Notes: generated by a model from the letters alone, not told the origin. Positions 49,601 to 51,079 are shown, numbered from the stretch's first letter. The stretch is 64,000 nucleotides of DNA from Ostrinia nubilalis (GCF_963855985.1 NC_087109.1:9568001-9632000), one strand, 5' to 3'. Numbers and translations: made by a program.

Positions 49601-49653
49601 GGAAGGCGCGCGAGGCGGGCTTCGCCGACGACGCCGCGCCGAGGATATGGTGA
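4444..49653 (+). CDS. Oxysterol-binding-protein-related protein, ORP3/6/7 type (19 exons seen, 5' end missing)
   Basis: Joined exons: 4444-4600, 6277-6406, 6952-7172, 18963-19084, 20336-20470, 21616-21697, 29456-29598, 30308-30428, 31382-31461, 32089-32211, 32922-33018, 33811-34019, 38606-38818, 42972-43142, 45435-45548, 46373-46511, 46948-47062, 47559-47681, 49551-49653. All have GT donors and AG acceptors. Reading phases match at every junction except 7172/18963, where an exon is missing. Order: Ser-rich N-terminal part, PH domain, coiled-coil-like linker, FFAT motif, ORD domain. Known for the family: ORPs exchange lipids such as PI4P, sterol or phosphatidylcholine at ER contact sites; the PH domain binds phosphoinositides and the FFAT binds VAP in the ER. 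The PH-domain wording ([20 protein letters not shown]) and the EFFDAEE motif point to the ORP3/6/7 group rather than OSBP, ORP9 or ORP5/8. The gene is odd in that eight exons are followed by tandem copies of their own 3' ends. Confidence 0.9.
4930..5910 (+). repeat. Three tandem copies of the 4444-4600 exon with intron (about 450-bp unit)
   Basis: Exon-derived copies end at donors 5047, 5496 and 5905 (cgcag|gtaagt, cgcag|gtaagt, tgcag|gtgagt). They repeat the original donor at 4600 with spacing 447, 449 and 409 bp. Copies 2 and 3 begin after 'catttagcag' and lack the first part of the exon; the fourth is shorter and diverged. The entry phase of copies 2 and 3 (two bases) equals that of the first exon. 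The intronic part (for example ctctagt, aaagctagccactcacgatc) is repeated as well. Confidence 0.85.
6277..6406 (+). CDS. ORP exon: start of PH domain
   Basis: Acceptor 'tcctcag', donor 'gtaatt'. Encodes [11 protein letters not shown], then [18 protein letters not shown]: the first beta strands and the basic loop of a PH domain, in the form typical of ORP3/6/7. The Lys/Arg cluster is the expected phosphoinositide-binding side. Ends in phase 0. Confidence 0.9.
6530..6790 (-). mobile_element. RTE-like LINE 3'-end fragment, rearranged
   Basis: Begins with the inverted RTE terminus (ccgccaaatgacgtccactg, ctggactaaggtcttcccc) and continues with blocks also seen at 44540 (gatgcaggcc, gaccagccaatctggaa). 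The pieces are rearranged and no ORF remains. It lies in the short intron between the two PH-domain exons. Confidence 0.6.
6952..7172 (+). CDS. ORP exon: rest of PH domain
   Basis: Acceptor 'tttcttccag', donor 'gtaaat'. Reads [20 protein letters not shown], then [18 protein letters not shown] and [18 protein letters not shown], ending [10 protein letters not shown]. The final Trp is the invariant tryptophan of the PH C-terminal helix. Ends with two bases of the last codon (ag). The next recognised exon (18963) needs a one-base carry-over, so an unseen exon is implied. The 3' half of this exon is repeated downstream (7225-11600). Confidence 0.9.
7225..7410 (+). repeat. PH-exon tail copies, first block
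   Basis: Positions about 7229-7329 repeat the last about 100 bases of the PH exon (from ggcgccggcgcatcgatata to gcgcacag) with donor gtgaaa. A remnant (gcggcgccggcgcataaaca) follows at about 7388. The copies begin in mid-exon, and the 7229 copy has no AG directly before it. The block is cut by the palindromic element at 7420. Confidence 0.8.
7420..10668. mobile_element. 3.25-kb palindromic (foldback) element carrying degraded LINE sequence
   Basis: Ends TAGTAGGGAATTTAGTGCAA and its exact inverted form, flanked by the triplet TAG on both sides (7417-7419, 10669-10671). The arms (about 7420-8525 and 9575-10668) are long inverted copies with point differences. The inner ends carry a decayed non-LTR polymerase. 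The + strand at 8335-8470 and the - strand at 9777-9640 both read a TAPAS-AL type segment. The centre has RNase-H-like remnants (WFTDSSK on - near 9480-9460; IFTS-A and LMWDTWT on + near 9035-9170). It looks like two inverted copies of one element with joined RNase H ends. It interrupts the PH-exon-tail array. Confidence 0.75.
10672..11600 (+). repeat. PH-exon tail copies, second block (about 7 units)
   Basis: Units of about 60-160 bp end at donors 10722, 10822, 10982, 11122 and 11283 (cacag|gtaaa type), with two decayed units near 11340-11407 and 11515-11585. The unit at 10880-10982 and that at 11182-11283 keep the whole [15 protein letters not shown] to LSVLKAHR reading. Others carry an alternative middle (ccaccagcgcgctaagaggc). 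Most copies lack an AG acceptor, so they offer splice donors without a usable exon start. Confidence 0.8.
11855..12285. mobile_element. Inverted-repeat element, copy 1 of a family also at 21210
   Basis: Left end has cagtgtgctt, agtttacgttaggtgtgct and cgctagcga; right end has cgctagcgagcacacctaac, gtaaactcatggtgagcaca. The same layout (gtgtgctta, gagtttac, cgctagcga, and inverted) recurs at 21210-21521. No ORF. The exact ends are approximate. Confidence 0.55.
12286..12653. other. Upstream region of the nested gene
   Basis: No exon identified. If the nested gene has its own promoter it should be here or further upstream, but I see no convincing core promoter motif. A candidate splice acceptor (cactttcttag, ending 12693) just inside the ORF allows for an upstream exon. 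Confidence 0.35.
12654..16232 (+). CDS. Nested single-exon gene, 1192-codon protein of unknown function
   Basis: Long uninterrupted ORF inside the ORP intron between 7172 and 18963, same strand. I do not recognise the protein. It is rich in Lys, Ser, Asn and Asp, with basic Lys clusters in the first 230 residues (for example [17 protein letters not shown]) and many predicted-disordered stretches. A helical Leu-rich segment lies around residues 875-910 ([20 protein letters not shown]). Several [VS]QT[DE] tetrapeptides (CEVQTES, SQTDVHP, EVQTEKV, SQSQTDK) resemble LC8-type or similar linear motifs, but this is only suggestive. No signal peptide or membrane segment. Its codon content is AT-richer than the ORP exons. 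The first ATG is used here; an AG at 12693 could instead be a splice acceptor, so the N-terminal dozen residues are uncertain. An AATAAA at 16241 follows the stop closely. Confidence 0.75.
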   Translation: MRLLSISSSITFLGTSRISFATSTLTSTEDAHVPESSNSPSSQTPKQEYSVKNHPLKNPFQWHFQNKERKLVFFNFQRRFNAVEKFSDPHHYNRSLCSMNCFTRLNLNDVRVKNVSGSTNAEKQMHITDLESNSHNICTCAKKVKLIKKTETKDSKKKAYTDTTGPATTYYFFSRKKRNTSNSLTEPPMKKSKKCTNLVKYKNMVDEPKLKEPLSKCLLLKKHRAKSPNKDINQLFHRGVGGDVIPKEHNQVQAVEDKEHKSLQDLMSVSEYDKITEHLMISLFENHKITRNSNNNEVKYYISQVVKELYNVKFSQTDVHPVKMLFRSLLEYWLKNTSGEQFKEAMKRVKSVHKPSNRHFTQDKILSSFLLQNATKQTQFHGVSDFINDYEVADQMPTKAPKSNLPKPKLEKKAIRCHSPKRDTESFEKERRIQELERILKNTVYVCETVRSNQSREKDIKITKRLIDNLEKLSKRSGLNNLNEGLDKSNSSSELPKIQETINHLISETSMPPDVAKELLNAYLSVLLNESSKSMTHSSSQSSDDKKCNKNVPPMCEVQTESVQRKISKNITTTNFGDNANQLSNTADPGEQYLKDILDKITTIFSKVGKGDPKNFDNNDKSTGDKNNVPKDELGRPVKEYHGKNLIRENYDENSVVIDLSKYDLEHISMFSDPSLKGMMSITIKLKEKPPNFGESQRHLSLKFCNESKNLTPQTHSDDWLQNLDNNSLKKIFEPIDVSYKQNLYDYDPNCPKDMIELKPYISSSNASSRPYCHIVHESEHSIDLSFQSSNFFKKDYPEDNEDTSCYIVSSFKKNTVSTPLQKKKKVHLKHSNGLVLGPQIRSPIQSSSTKYPEEYSVFEQPTPKVIDEKFILLLLENLTLLSKNLPSLYKDLNALFLKLKKKHEKVVRNGCNIQGLSLLGRIYNDDFKPNDRGTQFDEAEFNETMNNPPKTQDVSVKTSDILLTMKNLTDESLSTTVLKNDIKTEEVQTEKVQETNEVKLKISISHIGFSKEHLGRKSKSLQNMPNQKVTTEQAVSCPVWPKKVSTKECAMSTIIKTILDPPEPKFSIAPAKNFENVQLVTIERDFPKISNRNAVLCVRKELVKGMTALSPSVRVSTQSQTDKIILRHSKDVKANEYNACNEFKVYHVFLGAKEPLQKSNSMMDSLSVTREQSDDLKTIYRCNSEPSFCSG
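16241..16246 (+). terminator. Candidate polyadenylation signal of the nested gene
   Basis: AATAAA nine bases after the TAG stop at 16230-16232. This would give a very short 3' UTR, so a later signal may be used instead. A 16-base piece around the stop codon (ttttgttctggttaga) is repeated about 56 bases downstream. Confidence 0.4.
16605..16868. mobile_element. Palindromic MITE (264 bp), copy 1
   Basis: Nearly perfect palindrome starting CAGGGTGTTAGGTAAATGGG and ending with its inverse, flanked by TA on both sides (target duplication). Same family and same length (264 bp) as 28503-28766. No coding capacity. TA duplication suggests mobilisation by a Tc1/mariner-type transposase. Confidence 0.85.
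16869..18050. other. Intronic stretch with a LINE-tail-like repeat
   Basis: No exon seen. Positions about 17390-17480 (cttctcagcactggcccc, cctgaagcagtggtaggg, tactgggacgtgtaaaagtg) resemble 42375-42430 and 42892-42915 and look like a common 3' end of a lepidopteran retroposon. Short ORFs around 17480-17830 have no recognisable product. Confidence 0.45.
18058..18182. mobile_element. Short palindromic element (about 125 bp)
   Basis: Begins aggtggaattgtgtaaag and ends ctttacacaattccacct; the inner arms (catttgacagtt / aactgtcaaatg) also pair. MITE-sized, no coding. Confidence 0.65.
18400..18595. repeat. Inverted 'caccagttggcgccactg' repeats, copy 1
   Basis: Contains accagttggcgccattg, cagtggcgccatcctggtg, caccagttggcgccactg and cagtagcgccaactggtgag in alternating orientation. 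The same motifs make up the core of the element at 30634-30970. Likely a MITE with internal duplication. Confidence 0.6.
18963..19084 (+). CDS. ORP exon: linker helix after PH domain
   Basis: Acceptor 'ccatttcag', donor 'gtaagt'. Reads [36 protein letters not shown]: a Gln/Leu-rich amphipathic helix, likely coiled coil. In position it matches the segment after the PH domain of ORP3-type proteins. It begins with two bases, which does not fit the two-base overhang of 7172, so an exon lies unseen between them. Ends in phase 0. Confidence 0.8.
19150..19262. repeat. Small inverted repeat (about 110 bp)
   Basis: Arms ttttcaccatcattacctat / agggattgatggtgaaaa with the inner pair aagtgacccct / aggggtcactt. 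Probably a MITE remnant. Confidence 0.55.
19978..20200 (-). mobile_element. RTE-like LINE 3' end
   Basis: Well-preserved terminus starting gtttcagccgaaagacgtac, then actgctggacaaaggcctcc and further blocks (ggtcctgcgccgct, ccagatcatcggtccaccta, gtgggaggcctgccca, gagctatgtgccctgcccac). Read on the - strand it is the C-terminal coding end of an RTE-clade endonuclease-reverse transcriptase, frameshifted. Lies in the intron between the exons at 18963 and 20336. Confidence 0.75.
20336..20470 (+). CDS. ORP exon: basic linker
   Basis: Acceptor 'tttttctcttag', donor 'gtatgt'; 45 codons in phase 0. Contains [17 protein letters not shown], a strongly basic patch, then an acidic/Pro segment ending HIDPSSSHM. 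No catalytic role known; the basic patch may help membrane contact (inference). Confidence 0.8.
20585..20805. repeat. Inverted repeat (about 215 bp)
   Basis: Arms ccactaaagtacgaccaacgag (near 20590) and gctagttggccgtactttagtgg (near 20780). MITE-like remnant; no coding. Confidence 0.45.
21210..21521. mobile_element. Inverted-repeat element, copy 2 of the 11855 family
   Basis: Left arm cagtgtgctta, gcgagtttacat, cgctagcgag; right arm cgctagcgatgacg, gtgtaaactcgca, gcacacag. The layout is like the 11855-12285 element. No coding. Confidence 0.6.
21616..21697 (+). CDS. ORP exon: short Ser/Pro linker
   Basis: Acceptor 'atttcccacag', donor 'gtaagc'. Reads [27 protein letters not shown], and gives one base (g) to the next codon. 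Supported mainly by phase agreement with its neighbours (phase 0 in, one base out) and GC-rich content in AT-rich surroundings. Low complexity, so less certain than the domain exons. Confidence 0.65.
21848..22054. mobile_element. Palindromic MITE (about 206 bp)
   Basis: Starts ggcccagaacagacggtgaa and ends with its inverse; the next arm blocks acgcaactgcaacgaaactg / cagtttcgttgcagttgcgt also pair. No coding. Confidence 0.75.
22068..22195. mobile_element. 'AACCCGGTCGAGTTAACTGC' MITE, copy 1
   Basis: Left end aacccggtcgagttaactgc, right end gctcaatcgggttgt (imperfect inverse), with inner gtgacgtcac. Same family as 32461-32592 and, more decayed, 59230-59340. It starts about 14 bp after the previous MITE. 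Confidence 0.6.
22265..22451. mobile_element. Palindromic MITE (about 187 bp)
   Basis: Begins ggctggttttagtgtcacgc and ends with its inverse; inner arms gatctgtatgaactgctagg / ctagaagttcatacagattg pair. No coding. Confidence 0.75.
22452..27660. other. Long AT-rich intron part, nothing recognised
   Basis: No exon of the ORP gene and no other gene seen. A few ORFs of 60-100 codons (for example 23009-23302, 26951-27193) lack homology I can recognise and have no splice context. Near 24000-24180 the phrase ctcaaccca / aacccact recurs several times between aaaatgggtta and taacccattttaaa-like ends, perhaps a degraded inverted-repeat element. Confidence 0.5.
27681..28198. mobile_element. Tc1/mariner-type non-autonomous element (518 bp)
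   Basis: Left end CACTCATCGTCAAATAAATC then GCACCTCCCGCGACAAGCAC; right end inverse (ggtgcggtttatttgatgtt, gagtg). TA on both sides (27679-27680 and 28199-28200). No ORF of transposase type. Arms of about 45 bp are diverged. Confidence 0.7.
28503..28766. mobile_element. Palindromic MITE (264 bp), copy 2
   Basis: Same family as 16605-16868: starts CAGGGTGTTAGGTAAATGGG, TA on both sides, exactly the same length. The arms of this copy are closer to perfect than in copy 1. Confidence 0.85.
29456..29598 (+). CDS. ORP exon: Gly-rich start, then amphipathic helix
   Basis: Acceptor 'tccctcccag', donor 'gtaagt'. With one base from the previous exon it reads [20 protein letters not shown], then [28 protein letters not shown]. 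The second half looks like a helix of the ORP linker. The phase (two bases in, zero out) fits both neighbours. The Gly-rich first part is the least certain; another AG six or more bases upstream is possible. Confidence 0.75.
29747..30090 (+). repeat. Copies of the 29456-29598 exon
   Basis: 29747-29837 repeats the last about 90 bases of the exon (from ctgacccccgaccatcagct to ccactttg) and its donor gtaagtgaaa. The differences I could compare are mostly silent (gatcat/gaccat, gccaaa/gctaaa, agcttg/agtttg, tctact/tccact), with one Leu codon kept as cta/ctg. A second piece at about 30023-30090 repeats the 5' part of the exon (gtacagcctctattactagt). The MITE at 29857 sits between them. Confidence 0.8.
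29857..30009. mobile_element. 'taaagcctggtccgtgagca' MITE, copy 1 (one arm damaged)
   Basis: Left arm taaagcctggtccgtgagca, then tccaatgacccccaagctac; right end ccaggcttta kept but most of the right arm lost. Related copies at 32681-32887 and 33077-33290 and a remnant near 2630. Confidence 0.75.
30308..30428 (+). CDS. ORP exon: linker helix
   Basis: Acceptor 'tcatccag', donor 'gtgaga'. Reads [40 protein letters not shown] (last codon partly in this exon). Phase 0 in, one base out, which matches the next exon at 31382. Confidence 0.8.
30634..30970. mobile_element. Palindromic element with internal 'caccagttggcgccactg' repeats
   Basis: Outer arms gtcaaatagttcggtgacac / gtgtcacgaactatttgacg, then aatgagggctatcgttttag / aaacgatagccctcattgg. 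The core contains two 'gcgccactgtagagtaaggtcctgt' type blocks, the same core as at 18400-18595. No coding. Confidence 0.7.
30991..31162. mobile_element. Palindromic MITE (about 170 bp)
   Basis: Almost perfect arms: gccggttgcagaccaagagc, taagctaagttagtttcgtt and their inverses at the right end (aacgaaactaacttagctta, gctcttggtctgcaacc). No coding. Confidence 0.8.
31382..31461 (+). CDS. ORP exon: short linker
   Basis: Acceptor 'tttgtgcgcag', donor 'gtgagt'. Completes a Glu codon and reads [26 protein letters not shown]. Two bases in, phase 0 out. Helical then polar. Confidence 0.75.
32089..32211 (+). CDS. ORP exon with FFAT motif (VAP/ER binding)
   Basis: Acceptor 'ctcaacag', donor 'gtatgc', 41 codons. 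Reads [48 protein letters not shown] is a canonical FFAT core (E-F-F-D-A-x-E) with acidic/Ser surroundings. In this family it docks the protein to VAP on the ER membrane. The preceding Ser-rich run is typical and may be phosphorylated (inference). This exon has no tandem copies. Confidence 0.9.
32461..32592. mobile_element. 'AACCCGGTCGAGTTAACTGC' MITE, copy 2
   Basis: Left end caacccgatccagctaactg, right end cgcagttaactcgaccgggt (inverse), with inner gtgacgtcac. About 130 bp. Related to 22068-22195. Confidence 0.65.
32681..32887. mobile_element. 'taaagcctggtccgtgagca' MITE, copy 2
   Basis: Complete palindrome of about 207 bp: taaagcctggtccgtgagca ... accaggcttta, inner arms cgcgcgtaattatattgctg / cagcaacataattacgtgcg. 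It ends only 34 bases before the next ORP exon, close to its acceptor. Confidence 0.85.
32922..33018 (+). CDS. ORP exon: acidic Ser-rich linker
   Basis: Acceptor 'tatctccacag', donor 'gtgagt'. Reads [32 protein letters not shown]. Phase 0 in, one base out. A highly acidic, probably disordered and phosphorylatable stretch between FFAT and ORD. Confidence 0.8.
33077..33290. mobile_element. 'taaagcctggtccgtgagca' MITE, copy 3
   Basis: Complete palindrome of about 214 bp, the best preserved copy. It lies about 60 bases after the previous exon's donor, so two copies of the family bracket the exon at 32922. Confidence 0.85.
33560..33712. repeat. Inverted repeat around 'aagcgctttttt' (about 145 bp)
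   Basis: Left gggtgcgtttggcggaaaaa, right ttcagccaaacgcaccc, with two direct copies of caagcgcttttttcagc. A looser version with gcgtttggcc / cgccaaacgc lies at 45600-45955. Confidence 0.5.
33811..34019 (+). CDS. ORP exon: start of ORD lipid-binding domain
   Basis: Acceptor 'ctcttccacag', donor 'gtaagg'. Together with one base from the previous exon it reads [20 protein letters not shown], a Cys/Pro-rich segment, then [33 protein letters not shown]. The last two pieces are the lid/first part of the ORD, matching the family pattern W-x-(I/L)-L ... IGK-(D/E)-LS-(K/Q)-I-(T/S)-MPV-x-(F/I)-NEPL. It is the only copy with a good polypyrimidine acceptor. About 27 further copies of its 3' part follow. 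Confidence 0.9.
34020..38445 (+). repeat. Tandem array: about 27 copies of the ORD first exon's 3' part
   Basis: Units of about 145-180 bp (mean about 165), each with the [20 protein letters not shown] to NEPLNMLQ coding block followed by a GT donor. Donor-side ends at 34182, 34345, 34488, 34666, 34822, 35003, 35166, 35332, 35510, 35666, 35814, 35992, 36169, 36331, 36489, 36640, 36805, 36966, 37121, 37269, 37447, 37593, 37771, 37862, 38041 and 38222, plus a truncated one near 38440. Many units have gtaaaaaaaaaagaaaa after the donor; others gtatgtgacgtcactgggg. Broken units: a 4-bp insertion giving a stop (35666, 37121), a stop in 37862, a 6-bp in-frame loss (34822). Most others encode the same protein. 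Confidence 0.92.
38235..38335 (+). mobile_element. RTE-like LINE 3' tail inserted in the array
   Basis: From gtacctggatgcaagcggcg to cagcagtggacgtctttcgg, gctgaaacga: the 3' terminal coding end of the RTE family in sense orientation. It splits the last units of the exon array. Confidence 0.7.
38606..38818 (+). CDS. ORP exon: ORD core ([11 protein letters not shown])
   Basis: Acceptor 'tttttgttccag', donor 'gtcagt', 71 codons in phase 0. Contains [65 protein letters not shown]. The PFNPLLxETYE block is a hallmark of the ORD, and the final EQ begins the OSBP fingerprint completed by VSHHPP in the next exon. The sequence gctggacgcagcagcggaat in this exon is the parent of the minisatellite downstream. 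Confidence 0.92.
38870..42160 (+). repeat. Array of exon copies plus 20-bp minisatellite derived from the exon
   Basis: Four long copies of the exon's last about 155 bases ([11 protein letters not shown] to FIAEQ with donor gtcagt) end at 39485, 40224, 40958 and 41690, spacing 667, 739, 734 and 732 bp. Between them are blocks of a 20-bp unit of the form tgctagacgcagcagcggaa, which differs from exon bases about 38637-38657 by one base (tgctgg to tgctag). At 39001-39200 ten units tgctagacgcagcagaagga are identical. Two copies of a retroposon-like piece (40967-41190, 41697-41925; cactgttggacatagattt) were duplicated along with the unit. Confidence 0.9.
42161..42960. other. Intron with repeat fragments
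   Basis: No exon. At 42175-42240 there is a cttttttgtcaccgtgacag-type inverted motif, also seen near 58735-58870. At 42375-42430 and 42890-42915 are pieces of the retroposon tail like 17390-17480, here split by about 450 bp whose ends (tatacaccacaaaatttttatcaccgaaa / tttcggtgataaaaatgtagtggtgta) are inverted repeats. That split marks an inserted element of about 460 bp at roughly 42427-42894. Confidence 0.55.
42427..42894. mobile_element. Inverted-repeat element inside a retroposon tail
   Basis: Left end tatacaccacaaaattttta, then tcaccgaaaaaaaaa; right end inverse (ttttttcggtgataaaaatg, tagtggtgta). The flanking halves of a retroposon tail (gtggtagggcaagc before, gggacgtgggaaagggccta after) are contiguous in related repeats. 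No coding capacity. Target duplication not resolved. Confidence 0.6.
42972..43142 (+). CDS. ORP exon: OSBP fingerprint VSHHPP
   Basis: Acceptor 'gaattgcccag', donor 'gtaata', 57 codons in phase 0. Begins [20 protein letters not shown], then [20 protein letters not shown] and [17 protein letters not shown]. With EQ from the previous exon this completes [11 protein letters not shown], the family signature; in known structures the two His contact the PI4P head group. FWGKSMEF is another conserved ORD block. Confidence 0.93.
43143..44470 (+). repeat. Tandem array: nine copies of the VSHHPP exon's 3' part
   Basis: Unit about 125-150 bp: gcgcggatcgagaccaagtt to agctggaataag, donor gtaataatcaacttctgg. 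Copies end at 43271, 43400, 43526, 43678, 43825, 43954, 44247, 44371 and 44466. The VSHHPPISA part is absent from all copies. Most retain [20 protein letters not shown]; the last three and those at 43678 and 43825 carry small deletions, an internal 'aatgaggagaccactacagctgg' mini-duplication or frameshifts. A retroposon fragment sits at 43966-44115. Confidence 0.9.
43966..44115. mobile_element. Retroposon fragment inside the VSHHPP array
   Basis: Starts attataaaactttattgcac, then gtacaaaaggtggacttaat, gcattctcagccagtcgacc and ends near aagttaaatg. This is a typical 3' end of a lepidopteran non-LTR repeat, inverted (poly(A)-side on the left). It interrupts the intronic 'gtaataat' of one unit. 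Confidence 0.6.
44485..44712 (+). mobile_element. RTE-like LINE 3' end, snap-back copy
   Basis: Starts with the inverted terminus (ttcagccacaaggcgtccac, tgctgaacatctcccccaat) and goes on in sense orientation: reading [42 protein letters not shown], ending aacgaacgaacga. The C-terminal coding end of an RTE-clade endonuclease-reverse transcriptase is clear; the short antisense start makes it a folded copy. Confidence 0.75.
45010..45357. mobile_element. Palindromic element around 'gcgcgattttcacccgcgcc'
   Basis: Left ggctaagaactcacggcgcg, attttcacccgcgcccgcg; right inverse gggcgcgggtgaaaatcgcg, ccatgagttattagcc. A second internal 'taagaactcacggcgcgatt' at about 45118 suggests an internal duplication. 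GC-rich inside AT-rich intron. No coding. Confidence 0.65.
45435..45548 (+). CDS. ORP exon: ORD ([16 protein letters not shown])
   Basis: Acceptor 'acttttcattag', donor 'gtaagt', 38 codons in phase 0. Reads [38 protein letters not shown]. The CVHN-(L/I)-x-x-G-x-x-W-(V/I)-(D/E)-xYG pattern is characteristic of the ORD beta barrel. No tandem copies. Confidence 0.92.
45600..45960. repeat. Loose inverted repeat, MITE-like
   Basis: Left ctgcgtttggccgataatag, right tagcgctatttttcgccaaac, with weak pairing inside. Resembles the element at 33560-33712. No coding. Confidence 0.35.
46120..46200 (+). pseudogene. Possible remnant of a LINE reverse transcriptase
   Basis: A short stretch reads [20 protein letters not shown], reminiscent of the GVPQGSxLGPxLF motif of non-LTR reverse transcriptases. 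The flanks do not extend the similarity convincingly, so this is tentative. Confidence 0.35.
46373..46511 (+). CDS. ORP exon: ORD
   Basis: Acceptor 'tttttatgttccag', donor 'gtaagc'. Reads [46 protein letters not shown]. The G-x-W-(S/T)-E-x-L-Y pattern is conserved in ORPs. Compared with vertebrate ORP3 the following insert is short. Phase 0 in, one base out. Confidence 0.9.
46615..46947 (+). repeat. Minisatellite of 'atgttccaattcgacgaaa' units ending at the splice acceptor
   Basis: About 15 irregular units of 18-24 bp combining atgttcca and ttcgacgaaa. The final unit, tatgttccag, is itself the acceptor of the exon at 46948. The acceptor of the preceding exon (46363-46372) is also tatgttccag. 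ORFs across this block are repeat artefacts. Confidence 0.8.
46948..47062 (+). CDS. ORP exon: ORD
   Basis: Acceptor 'tatgttccag', donor 'gtatga'. Completes a Gly codon and reads [37 protein letters not shown]. Conserved (Y/F)xFTxFAxELNE and LPxTDxRLR blocks of the ORD. Two bases in and two out. Confidence 0.92.
47559..47681 (+). CDS. ORP exon: ORD C-terminal helix
   Basis: Acceptor 'tttatatccag', donor 'gtgagt'. Reads (R)[40 protein letters not shown]. RPDxRALExGD is the conserved start of the ORD C-terminal helix; [10 protein letters not shown] matches LEExQRxxR of the family. One base in, two out. Followed by 16 tandem copies. Confidence 0.93.
47682..49245 (+). repeat. Tandem array: 16 copies of the ORD C-terminal exon tail
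   Basis: Unit gacgtagacgcggcggaaca to gcttggttccg, donor gtgagtctct. Two size classes: 115-116 bp (ends 47796, 48661, 48777) and 93-94 bp (ends 47890, 47984, 48078, 48172, 48265, 48358, 48451, 48545, 48871, 48965, 49059, 49152), plus 89 bp (49241). The short class lacks 21 bases, removing seven codons (RERRRGV) in frame. The start of the exon (PDQRALEEG) is not in any copy. Many short units have gaa to gga (Glu to Gly). Confidence 0.92.
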
Positions 49654-49670
49654 CTGTATCTTGCCATACA
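49551..49670 (+). CDS. ORP last coding exon and stop
   Basis: Acceptor 'tgtccgtttag'. Coding to the TGA at 49651-49653: [33 protein letters not shown]. WxFxGxYW is the conserved C-terminal ORD motif. The exon probably continues to a donor cac|gtaagt at 49670/49671, so the 3' UTR is spliced. The stop is less than 50 bases from that junction, so the transcript should not be a nonsense-decay target. Confidence 0.88.
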
Positions 49671-49687
49671 CGTAAGTGACTTTTTAC

Positions 49688-50380
49688 TAGAGATGAAACG
49701 GATATCCGGTAACTATCCGGTAGGCCGGATATCCGGCCTAAATTTACTATCCGGCCGGATACCGGATATTAAAAAACTACGACATTTTCCTATTAATAAA
49801 ATGAAATACATTAATCTTTGAGGTAAATATCAATAAAATGGCTTATAATAATGACTGCTTTTATTTAAAGTCCAAAAAGTTACAAAAGCCATATTAAGGC
49901 CTTTCAAAAAACTAATTTCTCTTTCTGGGCGTGAGTGAATAACTCTAATGACGAATACATAAATAATAAATATCTGTTAATGTCGAAATATTGCCAAATA
50001 AAAAAGGCGATCTTTTTTTCACTGATGGTCTGATGACATGATGCATGCAGTTCAGTCCGATTACGCAACGAGTAAACTAATTTAATTTTCGCTATTCAAT
50101 CACACACTCACGATAGCAACCGAAATCGCCCGAATTGATCTGCCCCCTAGAAAAGTGACAAAATTTGACATTCTATTCGGACGGATTCGATTTTAGAAAA
50201 GTGTGACTAGTCTAGTCTACTATCGCGTTCGAAGCACCTGTGCGGCGCTAAACTCGTCACGACATGCAACGAGACAATGGGACAACTATCCGGCCGCCGG
50301 ATATCCGGCTATCCGGCCTAGCAGCTGGCCGGATATCCGGTATCCGGTATCCGGCCAAACAACTATCCGTTTCATCTTTA
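49688..50380. mobile_element. hAT-like element (693 bp) with TATCCGG repeats
   Basis: Ends TAGAGATGAAACGGATA and inverse TATCCGTTTCATCTTTA; 8-bp target duplication CTTTTTAC (49680-49687, 50381-50388). Both subterminal regions carry many TATCCGG/CCGGATA repeats (likely transposase-binding sites). No transposase. It interrupts the first unit of the 3' UTR tail array. Confidence 0.9.
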
Positions 50381-50388
50381 CTTTTTAC

Positions 50389-50920
50389 TTAAAATTTTGT
50401 AAGTGGGAATTTATTTCCCACCATATGTTTACTTATTCCTTGTCTCAAGGTCCAAAAACAGTGCAGTTCTTGCCATACACATGAGTTGCTTTTACGCTTA
50501 AGTTTTGTAAGTGGGAAAGTATTTCCCACAAAATTTTTCACCTTATTCCCTTGTCTTGAAGTCCAAAAACAGTGCAGTTCTTGCCATTTATGTAATTTGC
50601 CTTATGAAATTTACCTAAGATTTTGTAGGTCTGATTATATTCCCACCATATTTTTTTACTTATTCCCTTGTCTCGAAGTCCAAAAACAGTGCAATTCTTG
50701 CCATACACGCGAGTTGCTTTTTTACTAAAGGTTTTTTAAGTGGGAATATATTTCCCATCGTATTTTTTTACTTATTGCCTTGTCTCAGGGTCCAAAAACA
50801 GTGCACTTCTTGACATACATGCGAGTTGCCTTTTTACTTAAGTTTCTTATTTTGTAGGTGGGTTCCCACCATATTTTTTTACATATTCCCTTGTCTCAGG
50901 GTTCAAAAAGAATACAAAGT
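50389..50920 (+). repeat. Tandem array: copies of the 3' UTR exon tail and intron start (about 110-bp unit)
   Basis: The block cttgccatacac|gtaagtgactttttac (49659-49687) recurs in altered form near 50471, 50579, 50695 and 50807, spaced 109-116 bp. It alternates with ttttgtaagtgggaa, tttcccacca and tccaaaaacagtgcagttct. Removing the hAT insertion restores the same spacing from the original. The donor itself is mutated in the copies (atgagt, gtaatt, gcgagt). Confidence 0.8.
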
Positions 50921-51079
50921 TTTCAAAAAAACTTTACTAAGACCTCACGCGGACATCTTTTGACAACTTGAAGTGATATTACACTGTTAATTTCATTTGT
51001 CTACACTTTTAACCCACCATAAATTTTGGAAAGTAAAAGATTTTTATTTTAATAACTAAATAAAATGTTTCATTTTCAG

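Noticed and set aside
4444..50920. Assembly collapse or expansion as the sole explanation of the arrays
   Set aside because: Units are diverged from each other, differ in length, contain their own insertions (hAT with target duplication, RTE tail, foldback element) and higher-order structure, which an assembly error would not create. Exact copy numbers may still be wrong.
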